DNA of 64,000 nt from NCBI RefSeq assembly GCF_000381025.1, contig NZ_KB905815.1, positions 169,789 to 233,788 of the forward strand, written 5' to 3'. Below are positions 44,117 to 52,856 of the stretch, piece by piece (position 1 is the stretch's first letter; each line of letters opens with the position of its first letter). Origin of the DNA: Streptomyces sulphureus DSM 40104 (lineage in GTDB: Bacteria > Actinomycetota > Actinomycetes > Streptomycetales > Streptomycetaceae). Under the pieces are notes generated by a model, which did no database searches, was not told the DNA's origin, and worked only from the letters and a program-made list of their open reading frames with translations. The position numbers and the translations under genes are program-made.

Positions 44117-45966
44117 TAAGGATGACCAACTCCACCCCGACCACCGCCGCTTCGGCGAAGGACCACCGCACCGACGACGACCGGCTGCCGGGACTCCTCC
44201 GGCTGCCGCGCCCTGCGGCCGCGGCGCTCACCGCGGCCGGCGCCGTGCTCGGCCTCCTCTCCACCTTCCTCGCCTGGACCTGGACCGCCGAGTTCCCGGG
44301 GAACCTCACCGTCTACGCCTACCCCGGCGGCCTCCAGATCCTCACCCTCGTGGGCGCGCTGCTCACCCTCGCCTCGCTCCTCGGCGGCGTGTACGGCGTC
44401 AAGGGGCTGCGGTGGCTGACCCCGGGCGGCGCTCACAGCCCCGTGCTGCTCTGGGCGCTCGGCACCTTCGCCACCACCGGGTTCACGGCGGTCGCGATCT
44501 CCGTCCAACTCGGCGGCGCCGCCAACCTGGAGCCGGGCGCGTACGTCGCCGTCGCCGGCACTCTCCTCGCTCTCGTCGGCGCGCTCGGACTCGGGCGCGA
44601 CGTCGCGGGCGACGACGCCGAGCCCGGCGCCTGGCGGCGGTTCGTGGGGTCGCTGAAGGCCCCGGCACCCGGCGCCGCCAAGGAGACGCCGGGCTGGGTG
44701 GAGATCCTGGCGATCTGCGCCTCGTGCGCCATCGGCCTGTACGTCTTCGCCTACGGCATCGAAGCGGAGGATGGCCCGCCGTTCATCGGCTTCCTCATCC
44801 TCGCCTGCTTCGGTGCGCCGGCCGTCGGACGTGCGGGGCTGCTCAGGCGGCTCTCCGGCCTCGCGGCGAAGCACCGGAACGTGACGCTCACCGCGGCCTT
44901 CGTCGCCGCGCTGCTCTTCCCGATCACCCAGAGCAACGAGGCGTACACCAACATCGCGGTGAGCGTGCTCGTCTTCGCGACGGTGGCGCTCGGCCTCAAC
45001 ATGGTCGTCGGCCTCGCCGGCATCCTCGACCTGGGGTACGTCGCCTTCCTCGGCGTCGGCGCCTACACGGCCGCGCTGGTCTCCGGCTCGCCGACCTCGC
45101 CGTTCGGCATCCATGTGCCGTTCTGGGCCGCGGTGTTGATCGGCGCCGCCGTGGCGCTCGTCTTCGGGCTCGTCATCGGCTTCCCCTCGCTCCGGCTCCA
45201 CGGCGACTACCTCGCGATCGTCACCCTCGGCTTCGGGGAGATCTTCCGGATCTCGATGCAGAACCTCGACGGCGACTCGGGCCCCAACGTCACCAACGGC
45301 CCCAACGGCGTCACCAACATCCCGGACCTGGAGCTGTTCGGCTTCAACTTCGGCGAGGAGCACGCGTTCCTCGGCTTCGAGATCGGCCGGTTCGCCAACT
45401 ACTACCTGCTGATGCTGATCTTCACCGCGATCGTGGTGATGATCTTCCGCCGGTCGGACAACTCCCGTATCGGCCGCGCCTGGATCGCCATCCGCGAGGA
45501 CGAGACGGCGGCCCGTGCGATGGGCGTCAACGCCTTCCGGCTGAAGCTGATGGCGTTCGCGCTCGGCGCCACACTCGCCGGCATGGCCGGAACGGTCCTG
45601 GCGCACGTGGAGTTCTCGGTGAACCCGGAGTCCTACAAGTTCGTCCACTCCGCCCCGCCGAACTCCGCGTTCCTGCTGATCGCCGTGATCCTCGGCGGCA
45701 TGGGGACCGTCAGCGGCCCGCTGATCGGCGCCTCGCTGCTCTACCTGATCCCGGCGAAGCTGCAGTTCATGGCCGACTACCAGCTACTGCTCTTCGGCGT
45801 CGCGCTGGTGCTGCTGATGCGGTTCCGCCCGGAGGGGCTCATCGCCGACCGGCGCAAGCAACTGGAGTTCCACGCACCACCCGGCCAGGACGGCGGGGGC
45901 GGGGCGCCCGCAGGAGAGATCGACGTGCCACCGGGCAGCGGCGGCCTCAGCAAGACGGAGGCGTAA
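44113..45966 (+). CDS. livM: Branched-chain amino-acid ABC transporter permease, long form
   Basis: A 617-residue LivM. The C-terminal ~340 residues are the standard permease (TVALGLNMVVGLAGILDLGYVAFLGVGAYTAAL; AIREDETAARAMGVN coupling loop; VILGGMGTVSGPLIGASLLYLIP). The N-terminal ~280 residues add about six extra helices (AGAVLGLLSTFLAWTWTAEFPGNLTVYAYPGG...), roughly doubling the typical length; such long forms occur in Streptomyces as far as I recall. GTG start overlaps the livH stop (GTGA); ATG 44122 is an alternative. Confidence 0.92.
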   Translation: MIRMTNSTPTTAASAKDHRTDDDRLPGLLRLPRPAAAALTAAGAVLGLLSTFLAWTWTAEFPGNLTVYAYPGGLQILTLVGALLTLASLLGGVYGVKGLRWLTPGGAHSPVLLWALGTFATTGFTAVAISVQLGGAANLEPGAYVAVAGTLLALVGALGLGRDVAGDDAEPGAWRRFVGSLKAPAPGAAKETPGWVEILAICASCAIGLYVFAYGIEAEDGPPFIGFLILACFGAPAVGRAGLLRRLSGLAAKHRNVTLTAAFVAALLFPITQSNEAYTNIAVSVLVFATVALGLNMVVGLAGILDLGYVAFLGVGAYTAALVSGSPTSPFGIHVPFWAAVLIGAAVALVFGLVIGFPSLRLHGDYLAIVTLGFGEIFRISMQNLDGDSGPNVTNGPNGVTNIPDLELFGFNFGEEHAFLGFEIGRFANYYLLMLIFTAIVVMIFRRSDNSRIGRAWIAIREDETAARAMGVNAFRLKLMAFALGATLAGMAGTVLAHVEFSVNPESYKFVHSAPPNSAFLLIAVILGGMGTVSGPLIGASLLYLIPAKLQFMADYQLLLFGVALVLLMRFRPEGLIADRRKQLEFHAPPGQDGGGGAPAGEIDVPPGSGGLSKTEA

Positions 45967-45970
45967 GGCG

Positions 45971-46891
45971 ATGACCACGACGACCACGAAGGAAGCGGCG
46001 CAGCCGGCGCCCGACACCGGCGGCAGCGTCCTCACGGCCACGGGCGTCACCATGCGCTTCGGCGGCCTCACCGCGGTGCAGAACGTCGACCTCACCGTCG
46101 ACCCGGGCGAGATCGTCGGCCTCATCGGCCCGAACGGCGCCGGCAAGACGACGTTCTTCAACTGCCTGACGGGGCTGTACATCCCCACCGAGGGCACCGT
46201 CCAGTACAAGGGCCGCGTGCTGCCGCACCGCTCGCACCTGGTCACCGAGGCCGGGATCGCGCGCACGTTCCAGAACATCCGCCTCTTCGCCAACATGACG
46301 GTCCTGGAGAACGTCCTCGTCGGACGCCACACCAGGACCAGCGAGGGGCTCCTCGACGCGCTGCTGCGGCTGCCCCGCTTCCGCAGGGCCGAACGCGCCT
46401 CCGAGGAGCGGGCGATGGAGCTGCTCGACTTCATCGGCCTGGCGCACAAGCGCGAGCACCTCGCCCGCAACCTGCCCTACGGCGAGCAGCGGAAGCTGGA
46501 GATCGCCCGGGCCCTCGCGAGCGAGCCGGGTCTGCTCCTCCTCGACGAGCCCACGGCCGGCATGACCGCGTCGGAGACGACGGCCACCCGCGAGCTGGTG
46601 CTGGCGATCCGCGAACTCGGCACCGCTGTACTGGTGATCGAGCACGACATGCGGTTCATCTTCAACCTCTGCGACAAGGTCGCCGTCCTCGTCCGCGGCG
46701 AGAAGCTCGTCGAGGGCGACGCCGAGACGGTGCAGAACGACGAGCGGGTGATCGCCGCCTACCTGGGCACCCCGCTCGACGACGACCCGGGGAGCGCGGA
46801 GGCGGCGGAGGTGCGCGAGGCCGAGGAACGCACCGCCGCGAAGGCCGAGACGCCCCGCGACTCGGCGGCGCAGGAAGGAGACGAGGACTGA
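45971..46891 (+). CDS. livG: Branched-chain amino-acid ABC transporter ATP-binding protein
   Basis: A 306-residue ATPase: Walker A GPNGAGKTTFF, LivG-type IARTFQNIRLFANMTVLENVLVGRH, signature YGEQRKLEIARAL, Walker B LLLLDEPTAGM. A ~35-residue acidic/alanine tail is extra. It lies 4 bases after livM and overlaps the next start by one base (TGATG). Confidence 0.95.
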   Translation: MTTTTTKEAAQPAPDTGGSVLTATGVTMRFGGLTAVQNVDLTVDPGEIVGLIGPNGAGKTTFFNCLTGLYIPTEGTVQYKGRVLPHRSHLVTEAGIARTFQNIRLFANMTVLENVLVGRHTRTSEGLLDALLRLPRFRRAERASEERAMELLDFIGLAHKREHLARNLPYGEQRKLEIARALASEPGLLLLDEPTAGMTASETTATRELVLAIRELGTAVLVIEHDMRFIFNLCDKVAVLVRGEKLVEGDAETVQNDERVIAAYLGTPLDDDPGSAEAAEVREAEERTAAKAETPRDSAAQEGDED

Positions 46892-47604
46892 TGGCCCTGC
46901 TTGAGGTCGAGAACCTGCGGGTCGCCTACGGCAAGATCGAGGCGGTCAAAGGGATCTCGTTCACGGTCGAGGCCGGACAGGTCGTCACCCTGATCGGCAC
47001 CAACGGCGCCGGCAAGACCACCACCCTGCGCACCCTCTCGGGGCTCCTCAAGCCGGCGGGAGGCAGCGTCTCCTTCGACGGGCAGCCGCTCGCCGGCGTG
47101 GGCGCCCACAAGATCGTCGCGATGGGCCTCGCCCACTCCCCCGAAGGCCGCCGGATCTTCCCGCGGCTGTCGATCGAGGAGAACCTCCGGCTCGGCGCCT
47201 TCCTCCGCAAGGACACGGAAGGCATCGCGGAGGACATCGCGCGCTACTACGAGCTCTTCCCGATCCTCGGCGAGCGGCGCCGGCAGGCCGCGGGCACCCT
47301 CTCCGGCGGCGAGCAGCAGATGCTGGCGATGGCGCGGGCGCTGATGTCCCGCCCCAAGCTGCTGATGCTCGACGAGCCCTCGATGGGCCTTTCGCCGATC
47401 ATGATGCAGAAGATCATGGAGACGATCCGGGAGCTCAAGGCGCAGGGCACGACGATCCTGCTCGTCGAGCAGAACGCGCAGGCGGCGCTGGAACTCGCCG
47501 ACTACGGGCACGTGATGGAGATCGGCAACGTGGTGCTCTCGGGCACGGGCGAGGAGCTGATCCACGACGAGTCCGTCCGCAAGGCGTACCTCGGCGAGGA
47601 CTGA
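46891..47604 (+). CDS. livF: Branched-chain amino-acid ABC transporter ATP-binding protein
   Basis: A 237-residue LivF ATPase: Walker A GTNGAGKTTTLRT, LAHSPEGRRIFPRLSIEENL, signature LSGGEQQMLAMARAL, Walker B LLMLDEPSMGLSP. Second nucleotide-binding subunit, pairing with LivG. Translationally coupled to livG; last gene of the operon. Confidence 0.95.
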   Translation: MALLEVENLRVAYGKIEAVKGISFTVEAGQVVTLIGTNGAGKTTTLRTLSGLLKPAGGSVSFDGQPLAGVGAHKIVAMGLAHSPEGRRIFPRLSIEENLRLGAFLRKDTEGIAEDIARYYELFPILGERRRQAAGTLSGGEQQMLAMARALMSRPKLLMLDEPSMGLSPIMMQKIMETIRELKAQGTTILLVEQNAQAALELADYGHVMEIGNVVLSGTGEELIHDESVRKAYLGED

Positions 47605-47635
47605 GCACGCCGGGCGCGCGGCGCCTCAGCGGCGG

Positions 47636-47675
47636 CGACGGGGCCGGCACGGTGCGGACCGTGCCGGCCCCGTCG
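47636..47675. terminator. Bidirectional terminator between livF and the ANTAR regulator
   Basis: Perfect 18-bp stem (47636-47653 and 47658-47675, arm CGACGGGGCCGGCACGGT) with a 4-base loop GCGG, between convergent genes. The strongest hairpin of the window. Confidence 0.9.
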
Positions 47676-47711
47676 CGTCGACTCCGGGGCTCCGACGAGG
47701 AGTTGCGGGCG

Positions 47712-48410
47712 TCAGCCCTGCTTCTTGCGCTCCTCGCCGTCCGCGATGACGGCCTCGGCGACCTGCTGCATCGAGAGGCGCCTGTCCATGGACGTCTTCT
47801 GGATCCACCGGAAGGCGGCCGGCTCCGAGAGGCCGTACTGCGTCTGCAGGACGCTCTTGGCACGGTCGACGAGCTTGCGCGTCTCCAGCCGCTGGGCGAG
47901 GTCGGCGACCTCCTTCTCCAGCTCCTTCAGCTCGGTGAACCGCGAGACGGCCATCTCGATCGCCGGCACCACGTCGCTCTTGCTGAACGGCTTGACGAGG
48001 TACGCCATCGCGCCCGCGTCCCGCGCCCGCTCGACGAGCTCGCGCTGCGAGAACGCGGTGAGCATCAGCACCGGCGCGATCGACTCCTCGGCGATCTTCT
48101 CCGCGGCCGAGATGCCGTCGAGCACCGGCATCTTGACGTCGAGGATGCAGAGGTCGGGGTGGTGCTCGCGGGCGAGTTCGAGGGCCTTCTGTCCGTCGCC
48201 TGCCTCGCCGACGACGGTGTAGCCCTCCTCCTCCAGCATCTCCTTGAGGTCCATACGGATCAGCGCCTCGTCCTCGGCGATCACGACCCGCCTGGTCGCC
48301 GGAGGGACGTGGGCCTCCTCGGACGGGTCCTGTCCGGGGTTCTGCGCCGCCTCGTCGGGTGCCGGCTCGGCCTCGGGGGTGCTGGGTTCGGGGGCGTCCG
48401 CGGTGCTCAC
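47712..48410 (-). CDS. pdtaR: ANTAR-domain response regulator (PdtaR-like)
   Basis: A 232-residue regulator: disordered 36-residue N-terminus, CheY-like receiver with AEDE (46-48), phosphoacceptor Asp91 in LCILDVKMP, and Lys in LVKPFSK. A C-terminal ANTAR RNA-binding domain follows (LETRKLVDRAKSVLQTQYGLSEPAAFRWIQKTSMDRRLSMQQVAEAV). Phosphorylated ANTAR dimers bind twin hairpins in mRNA leaders to prevent termination. The partner kinase (PdtaS type) is not in the window. GTG start with GAGGAG upstream. Confidence 0.93.
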   Translation of the reverse strand: MSTADAPEPSTPEAEPAPDEAAQNPGQDPSEEAHVPPATRRVVIAEDEALIRMDLKEMLEEEGYTVVGEAGDGQKALELAREHHPDLCILDVKMPVLDGISAAEKIAEESIAPVLMLTAFSQRELVERARDAGAMAYLVKPFSKSDVVPAIEMAVSRFTELKELEKEVADLAQRLETRKLVDRAKSVLQTQYGLSEPAAFRWIQKTSMDRRLSMQQVAEAVIADGEERKKQG

Positions 48411-48542
48411 TGGGCTCCTCGTTTCCGCGCAGGTGGGACTCTAGAGCGTACCGAGGTCCTGTAAAGTGTGCGCACGGCGGGTGGACGCAGCTCCCCTCGT
48501 GGCGTGTTCGTCGCATCGCCCGGCGAGCACCGCGGAGGAAGA

Positions 48543-48616
48543 GCCCCGGTAGTCCAATTGGCAGAGACGATGGCCTCAAAAACCATTCAGTGTGGGTTCG
48601 AGTCCCACCCGGGGCA
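48543..48616 (+). tRNA. tRNA-Leu (CAA), short variable loop
   Basis: Acceptor stem GCCCCGG/CCGGGGC (7 of 7 pairs), D-arm GTC/GAC with GG in the loop, and anticodon loop CTCAAAA (anticodon CAA at 48577-48579). The anticodon stem is ATGGC/ACCAT with one C-A mismatch at the loop edge. T-arm GTGGG/CCCAC with loop TTCGAGT. Discriminator A48616; the 3' CCA is not encoded. The variable loop is only five bases (TCAGT), whereas leucine tRNAs normally carry a long variable arm. Anticodon and discriminator A fit leucine; the shape does not. Confidence 0.8.
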
Positions 48617-48709
48617 CTCCACCGCCACCCACCTGCGCACGGCCCAAGGCACGCGCCGCACCCTCTCGTTGAGAGCAATCCGGTGCAGGGCGCACGGGGA
48701 TGCGGCACC

Positions 48710-51241
48710 ATGGCGCACATGCCGGCACTCACGCGCAGCGAAGCCCGGGACCGAGCCGCCCTCCTCGACGTGCACGACTACACGGTCGACCTCGACCTCA
48801 CCGCAGGCGAGGAACGGTTCCGCTCCACCACCGTGATCGGCTTCACCGCACGCGAGGCCGGCGCCACCTTCGCCGAGCTGCACCCCGCCGCCCTGCTGAG
48901 CGCCGAACTCGACGGCGTCCCGCTCCCGGACGGCAGCCTCACCGGCGGCCGCCTCGCGCTGGAGGGCCTCGCCCCCGGCACGCACCGGCTGCGGGTGGCA
49001 GCGGAGATGGCGTACTCCCGCGTCGGCGAGGGCATGCACCGCTTCGACGACCCGGCGGACGGGCGCACGTACCTCTACACGCAGGGCTTCATGAACGACG
49101 CGCCCCGCGTCTACGCCTGCTTCGACCAGCCCGACCTCAAGGCAGTCTTCTCCTTCACCGTCACAGCCCCCGAGGGGTGGACGATCCTCGGCAACGGACG
49201 CGCCGAGCAGACGGAGCCGGGCCGCTGGGTGTGCGCACGGACACCGCCGATCAGCACCTACCTCACGGCGATCGTCGCGGGCCCTTACCACTCGGTGCGG
49301 ACCGAGCACGCGGGTCTTCCTTTCGGGCTCCACGTCCGCAGGTCGCTCGCCGACGCACTCGACTCGGACGCGGAGGAGCTCCTGGAGATCACCCGCCGCT
49401 GCTTCGACCGCTACCACCAACTCTTCGACGAGCCCTACCCGTTCGACTCCTACGACCAGGCGTTCGTCCCCGAGTTCAACGCGGGGGCCATGGAGAACCC
49501 CGGGCTCGTCACGCTGCGGGACGAGTACATCCGCAGGTCGGCCTCGACGAGTACGGAGCGGCGGCTGCGCGGCATGGTCGTCGCGCACGAGATGGCGCAC
49601 ATGTGGTTCGGGGACCTGGTGACGCTGCGGTGGTGGGACGACGTCTGGCTCAACGAGTCCTTCGCCGAGTACATGGGCTACCAGGTGCTCGACGAGGCGA
49701 CCGCGCACACCGGCATGTGGACCGACTTCGCCGTCGAGATGAAGCCGCAGGGCTACGACGCCGACCAGCGCCCCTCCACCCACCCGGTGGCCCCGGAGCG
49801 CGGCACCGTCGACGACACCGCCGTGGCCCGCACCAACTTCGACGGCATCTCGTACGCCAAGGGCGCCTCCGCTCTGCGTCAACTCGTCGCCTGGATCGGC
49901 GAGAAGGCGTTCCTCGCCGGCATCAACGAGCACTTCGCCCGGCACCGCTTCGGCAACGCCGAGCTTCCGGACTTCCTCGACTCCCTCTCCACCGCCACCG
50001 ACCGCGACGTCTCCGCCTGGGCGCAGCGGTGGCTCGGCACCACGGGGGTCGACACGCTCACGCCCGACTTCCCCGACGAGCAGGCGCCCGGCGGCTGGAC
50101 CGCGGTGCTGCACCACGCGGGCAGCCGCCCGCACCGGCTGCTGCTCGGCGCCTACGACCTGGCGCCGGCCGACGGGGGACGGCTGGTGCTCCGCGAGTGC
50201 CGTACCACCGAACTGGCGGCGGACGGCGGGGAGTCGACGGTCGGCGGCACCGGCGCCCGCCCCGACCTGCTCCTCCTCAACGACGGCGACCTCACCTACG
50301 CCAAGGTCCGCTTCGACGCGCGCTCCTGGCGCACCGTGCGCCGCGCCCTCTCCGGGCTCCCCGACCCGCTCTCCCGCGGCGTCGTCTGGAACGCGGCGCG
50401 CGACATGGTGCGCGACGGCGAACTCCCGCCGCTCGCCTACGTCGAGACGCTCCTCGACCACCTGCCGCGGGAGACGGACAGCACCGTCGTCCACCACGTG
50501 CTCGCCTTCGCACGCGACCCGCTCGCCGACCGCTACCTCGCGCCCGAGGAGCGCCGCACCGCGCTCGACCTGCTCTCCTCAACCTGCACCGAGCTCCTCT
50601 CGGCGACGGCCGGCGACCGCAGCCCCGACCTGCGCCTCACCGCCGTCCGCCATGCGATCGACAGCGCGACGACGCCCGAGCCGCTCCGCGCCTGGCGCGA
50701 GGAGGGCACCGTGCCCGGCGGCCCGCGCCTCGACCCCGAGCTGCGCTGGCGGCTGCTGCTGCGCCTCTGCGTGCTCGGTGCGGCCACCGCCGACGAGATC
50801 GACGCGGAGCTCGCCGCCGACCCCGGGGCTTCGGGGCGCGAGTCGGCGGCGCGGTGCAGGGCGGCGCTGCCGCTGCCCGAGACGAAGGCGGCTGCCTGGT
50901 CGGTGCTGTTCGAGGAACCCGACGCCCTCTCCAACCGGCTCTTCGCCGCGACGGCGCAGGGCTTCTGGCAGCCCGAACAGAACGCCCTGCTCGGCGAGTT
51001 CCGCGACCGCTACCCGCGGGACGCCGTCGCGCTCGCCCACCGCCGCGGGCAGACGATCGGCGAGGCCGCGGGACGCTACGCCTTCCCCGCGAGCCTCGTG
51101 GACGAGCGGACGCTGCACCTGGTGGAGGAGTGCGTCGCCGCTGGCACTCCCGCCGTCCCTGCCGGCCTCCACCGCCGCCTCGTCGACCAACTCGACGAGC
51201 TCGGGCGCGCGTTGCGGGCGCGGTCGCGCGTGACTGCGTGA
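48710..51241 (+). CDS. pepN: Aminopeptidase N (M1 family)
   Basis: An 843-residue M1 zinc aminopeptidase: exopeptidase motif GAMEN (~259-263), zinc site HEMAHMWFGDLVTLRWWDDVWLNE (HExxH, with the third ligand Glu 18 residues on, from ~residue 293), then the helical ERAP1-like C-terminus. It removes N-terminal residues from peptides; no signal peptide, so cytosolic. Start ATG 48710 (MAHMPALTRSEA) after GGGGA; ATG 48719 is equally possible. Downstream of the tRNA. Confidence 0.95.
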   Translation: MAHMPALTRSEARDRAALLDVHDYTVDLDLTAGEERFRSTTVIGFTAREAGATFAELHPAALLSAELDGVPLPDGSLTGGRLALEGLAPGTHRLRVAAEMAYSRVGEGMHRFDDPADGRTYLYTQGFMNDAPRVYACFDQPDLKAVFSFTVTAPEGWTILGNGRAEQTEPGRWVCARTPPISTYLTAIVAGPYHSVRTEHAGLPFGLHVRRSLADALDSDAEELLEITRRCFDRYHQLFDEPYPFDSYDQAFVPEFNAGAMENPGLVTLRDEYIRRSASTSTERRLRGMVVAHEMAHMWFGDLVTLRWWDDVWLNESFAEYMGYQVLDEATAHTGMWTDFAVEMKPQGYDADQRPSTHPVAPERGTVDDTAVARTNFDGISYAKGASALRQLVAWIGEKAFLAGINEHFARHRFGNAELPDFLDSLSTATDRDVSAWAQRWLGTTGVDTLTPDFPDEQAPGGWTAVLHHAGSRPHRLLLGAYDLAPADGGRLVLRECRTTELAADGGESTVGGTGARPDLLLLNDGDLTYAKVRFDARSWRTVRRALSGLPDPLSRGVVWNAARDMVRDGELPPLAYVETLLDHLPRETDSTVVHHVLAFARDPLADRYLAPEERRTALDLLSSTCTELLSATAGDRSPDLRLTAVRHAIDSATTPEPLRAWREEGTVPGGPRLDPELRWRLLLRLCVLGAATADEIDAELAADPGASGRESAARCRAALPLPETKAAAWSVLFEEPDALSNRLFAATAQGFWQPEQNALLGEFRDRYPRDAVALAHRRGQTIGEAAGRYAFPASLVDERTLHLVEECVAAGTPAVPAGLHRRLVDQLDELGRALRARSRVTA

Positions 51242-51366
51242 ACGGCAGCAGCAACACCCTTCTACGCACGGGCTCCAGGGGGCGCGCAACCCCGTCGGCG
51301 CGGTAGTACCCCCTTCGGGCGAAGCTGCTCGCGGATCGGCGCGGTGCACCGCCCGAGATGCGTAGC

Positions 51367-51385
51367 TTAGGGCGGCCTTACCCCA
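51367..51385 (+). promoter_or_regulatory. Iron-box-like site (DmdR/IdeR type)
   Basis: TTAGGGCGGCCTTACCCCA matches the 19-base actinomycete iron box TTAGGTTAGGCTCACCTAA at 12 positions. It lies 50-68 bases before the decarboxylase start codon, in the usual repressor position. Its presence agrees with a siderophore function of the two genes behind it, but the match is imperfect. Confidence 0.45.
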
Positions 51386-51434
51386 CCGGAGCCGGGGCGC
51401 CGGCTCCGGGCTCCGCGATGCGAAAGAGTCCGCC

Positions 51435-52856
51435 ATGCCTGCGTATCCGCCCGAAGAACCCGCACCCTTGGCAGGCGGCGCAGCGGGCCCGGCCGCGCTC
51501 CGCCCGCTGCTCGGCACCGTCCTCGACGCGCTCGCGGAAGGCGCGGCCGAACGCGGCGGACCGCTCCCCGCCGGCGGGCCGCCGCGCGTGGCGGAGGATC
51601 TGCGCGCCCGGCTCGGCGGCACCCTCCTCACCGAGCAGGGGCGGGGGCCGCAGGAGGCGCTGCACACCATCGTCTCGGCCCTCGCGCGCGGTGCCGCCGA
51701 CCCCGCCGAGCCGCACTGCGCGGCCCATCTGCACTGCCCACCGCTCGCCCTCGCCACGGCCGCCGACACCGCGGCGAGCGCGCTCAACCCCTCGATGGAC
51801 TCGTGGGACCAGGCGCCGTCCGCCTCGGAGTTGGAGGCCCTCGCCTGCGCCGAGTTCGCGGCCCTCGTCTTCGGCGAGGGGCGCGGGGGCCGCGCCGACG
51901 CGCTCGTCACCACGGGCGGCACCGAGGCCAACCAGCTCGCTGCGCTGCTGGCCCGGGAGCGCGCGGGGCCGGGCGTACGGCTCGTCTGCGGCGCCAACGC
52001 GCACCACAGCGTGGCGCGCGCCGCGTGGCTGCTCGGCCTGGCGCCGCCGTTGACGGTGCCGACGCCCGCCGGGGTGCTGACGTCGGCCGCGCTCTCCAGC
52101 GCCCTCGCCCGCGGGCGCCCGGAGGAGCCCCGCCTCCTCGTGGCGACGGCCGGTACGACGGACACGGGCGCGATCGATGCGCTCCCCGAAATCGCCTCGG
52201 TCGCGGCCGAGTTCGGCGTCCCGCTCCACGTCGACGCGGCGTACGGCGGCCCGCTCCTCTTCAGCCCGCGGCTGCGCGGCCTCGTCGCGGGGCTGGAGCG
52301 GGCCGACACCGTCACCTTCGACCTCCACAAGCTCGGCTGGCAGCCGGTCGCGGCGGGGCTCCTCGCCGTGCGGGACGCACGCCGGCTCGGCTCGCTCTCG
52401 CACCGCGCCGAGTACCTCAACGCCGAGGACGACACCGAGGCGGGCCTCCCCGACCTCCTCGGCCGCTCTCTCCGCACCAGCCGCAGGCCGGACGTGGTGA
52501 AGGTCGCCGTCACGCTGCGGGCCCTCGGGCGGAGCGGCCTCGCCGCACTGGTGGAGCGGGTCTGCGACGCGGCGCGGGAGTTCGCCGAACTCATCGATGA
52601 CGCACCGGAGTTCGAGCTGCGCTCCCTTCCCGTGCTCTCCACCGTCCTCTTCAGGCCGCGGGGCGCGGACGCCGAGAAGGTCACGCTCGTGCGGCGCCGC
52701 CTGCTCGCCGAGGGCCGGGCCGTCCTCGGCCGCGCCCGTCTGGAGGACGGCACCTGGCTCAAGGCGACGCTCCTCAACCCGCACGTCCAGCACTCGGACT
52801 TCGCAGCCCTGCTCAAGCTCGTCCACGACGCGGTACCGGAAGGAAGCAACAGTTGA
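51435..52856 (+). CDS. PLP-dependent decarboxylase (DesA-like, siderophore type)
   Basis: A 473-residue group II PLP decarboxylase of the lysine/diaminobutyrate (DesA, DdcA) type: HCAAHLHCPP and NPSMDSWDQAPSASELE at the entrance, TTGGTEANQLA, GANAHHSVARAAWLLGL, HVDAAYGG (Asp), and PLP lysine in TFDLHKLGWQP (~residue 299). It would make cadaverine or a similar diamine as in desferrioxamine synthesis. Start codon ATG with weak AAGAG upstream. Coupled (TTGA overlap) to an N-hydroxylase gene, as desA is to desB, but no desC/desD follows. Confidence 0.82.
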   Translation: MPAYPPEEPAPLAGGAAGPAALRPLLGTVLDALAEGAAERGGPLPAGGPPRVAEDLRARLGGTLLTEQGRGPQEALHTIVSALARGAADPAEPHCAAHLHCPPLALATAADTAASALNPSMDSWDQAPSASELEALACAEFAALVFGEGRGGRADALVTTGGTEANQLAALLARERAGPGVRLVCGANAHHSVARAAWLLGLAPPLTVPTPAGVLTSAALSSALARGRPEEPRLLVATAGTTDTGAIDALPEIASVAAEFGVPLHVDAAYGGPLLFSPRLRGLVAGLERADTVTFDLHKLGWQPVAAGLLAVRDARRLGSLSHRAEYLNAEDDTEAGLPDLLGRSLRTSRRPDVVKVAVTLRALGRSGLAALVERVCDAAREFAELIDDAPEFELRSLPVLSTVLFRPRGADAEKVTLVRRRLLAEGRAVLGRARLEDGTWLKATLLNPHVQHSDFAALLKLVHDAVPEGSNS

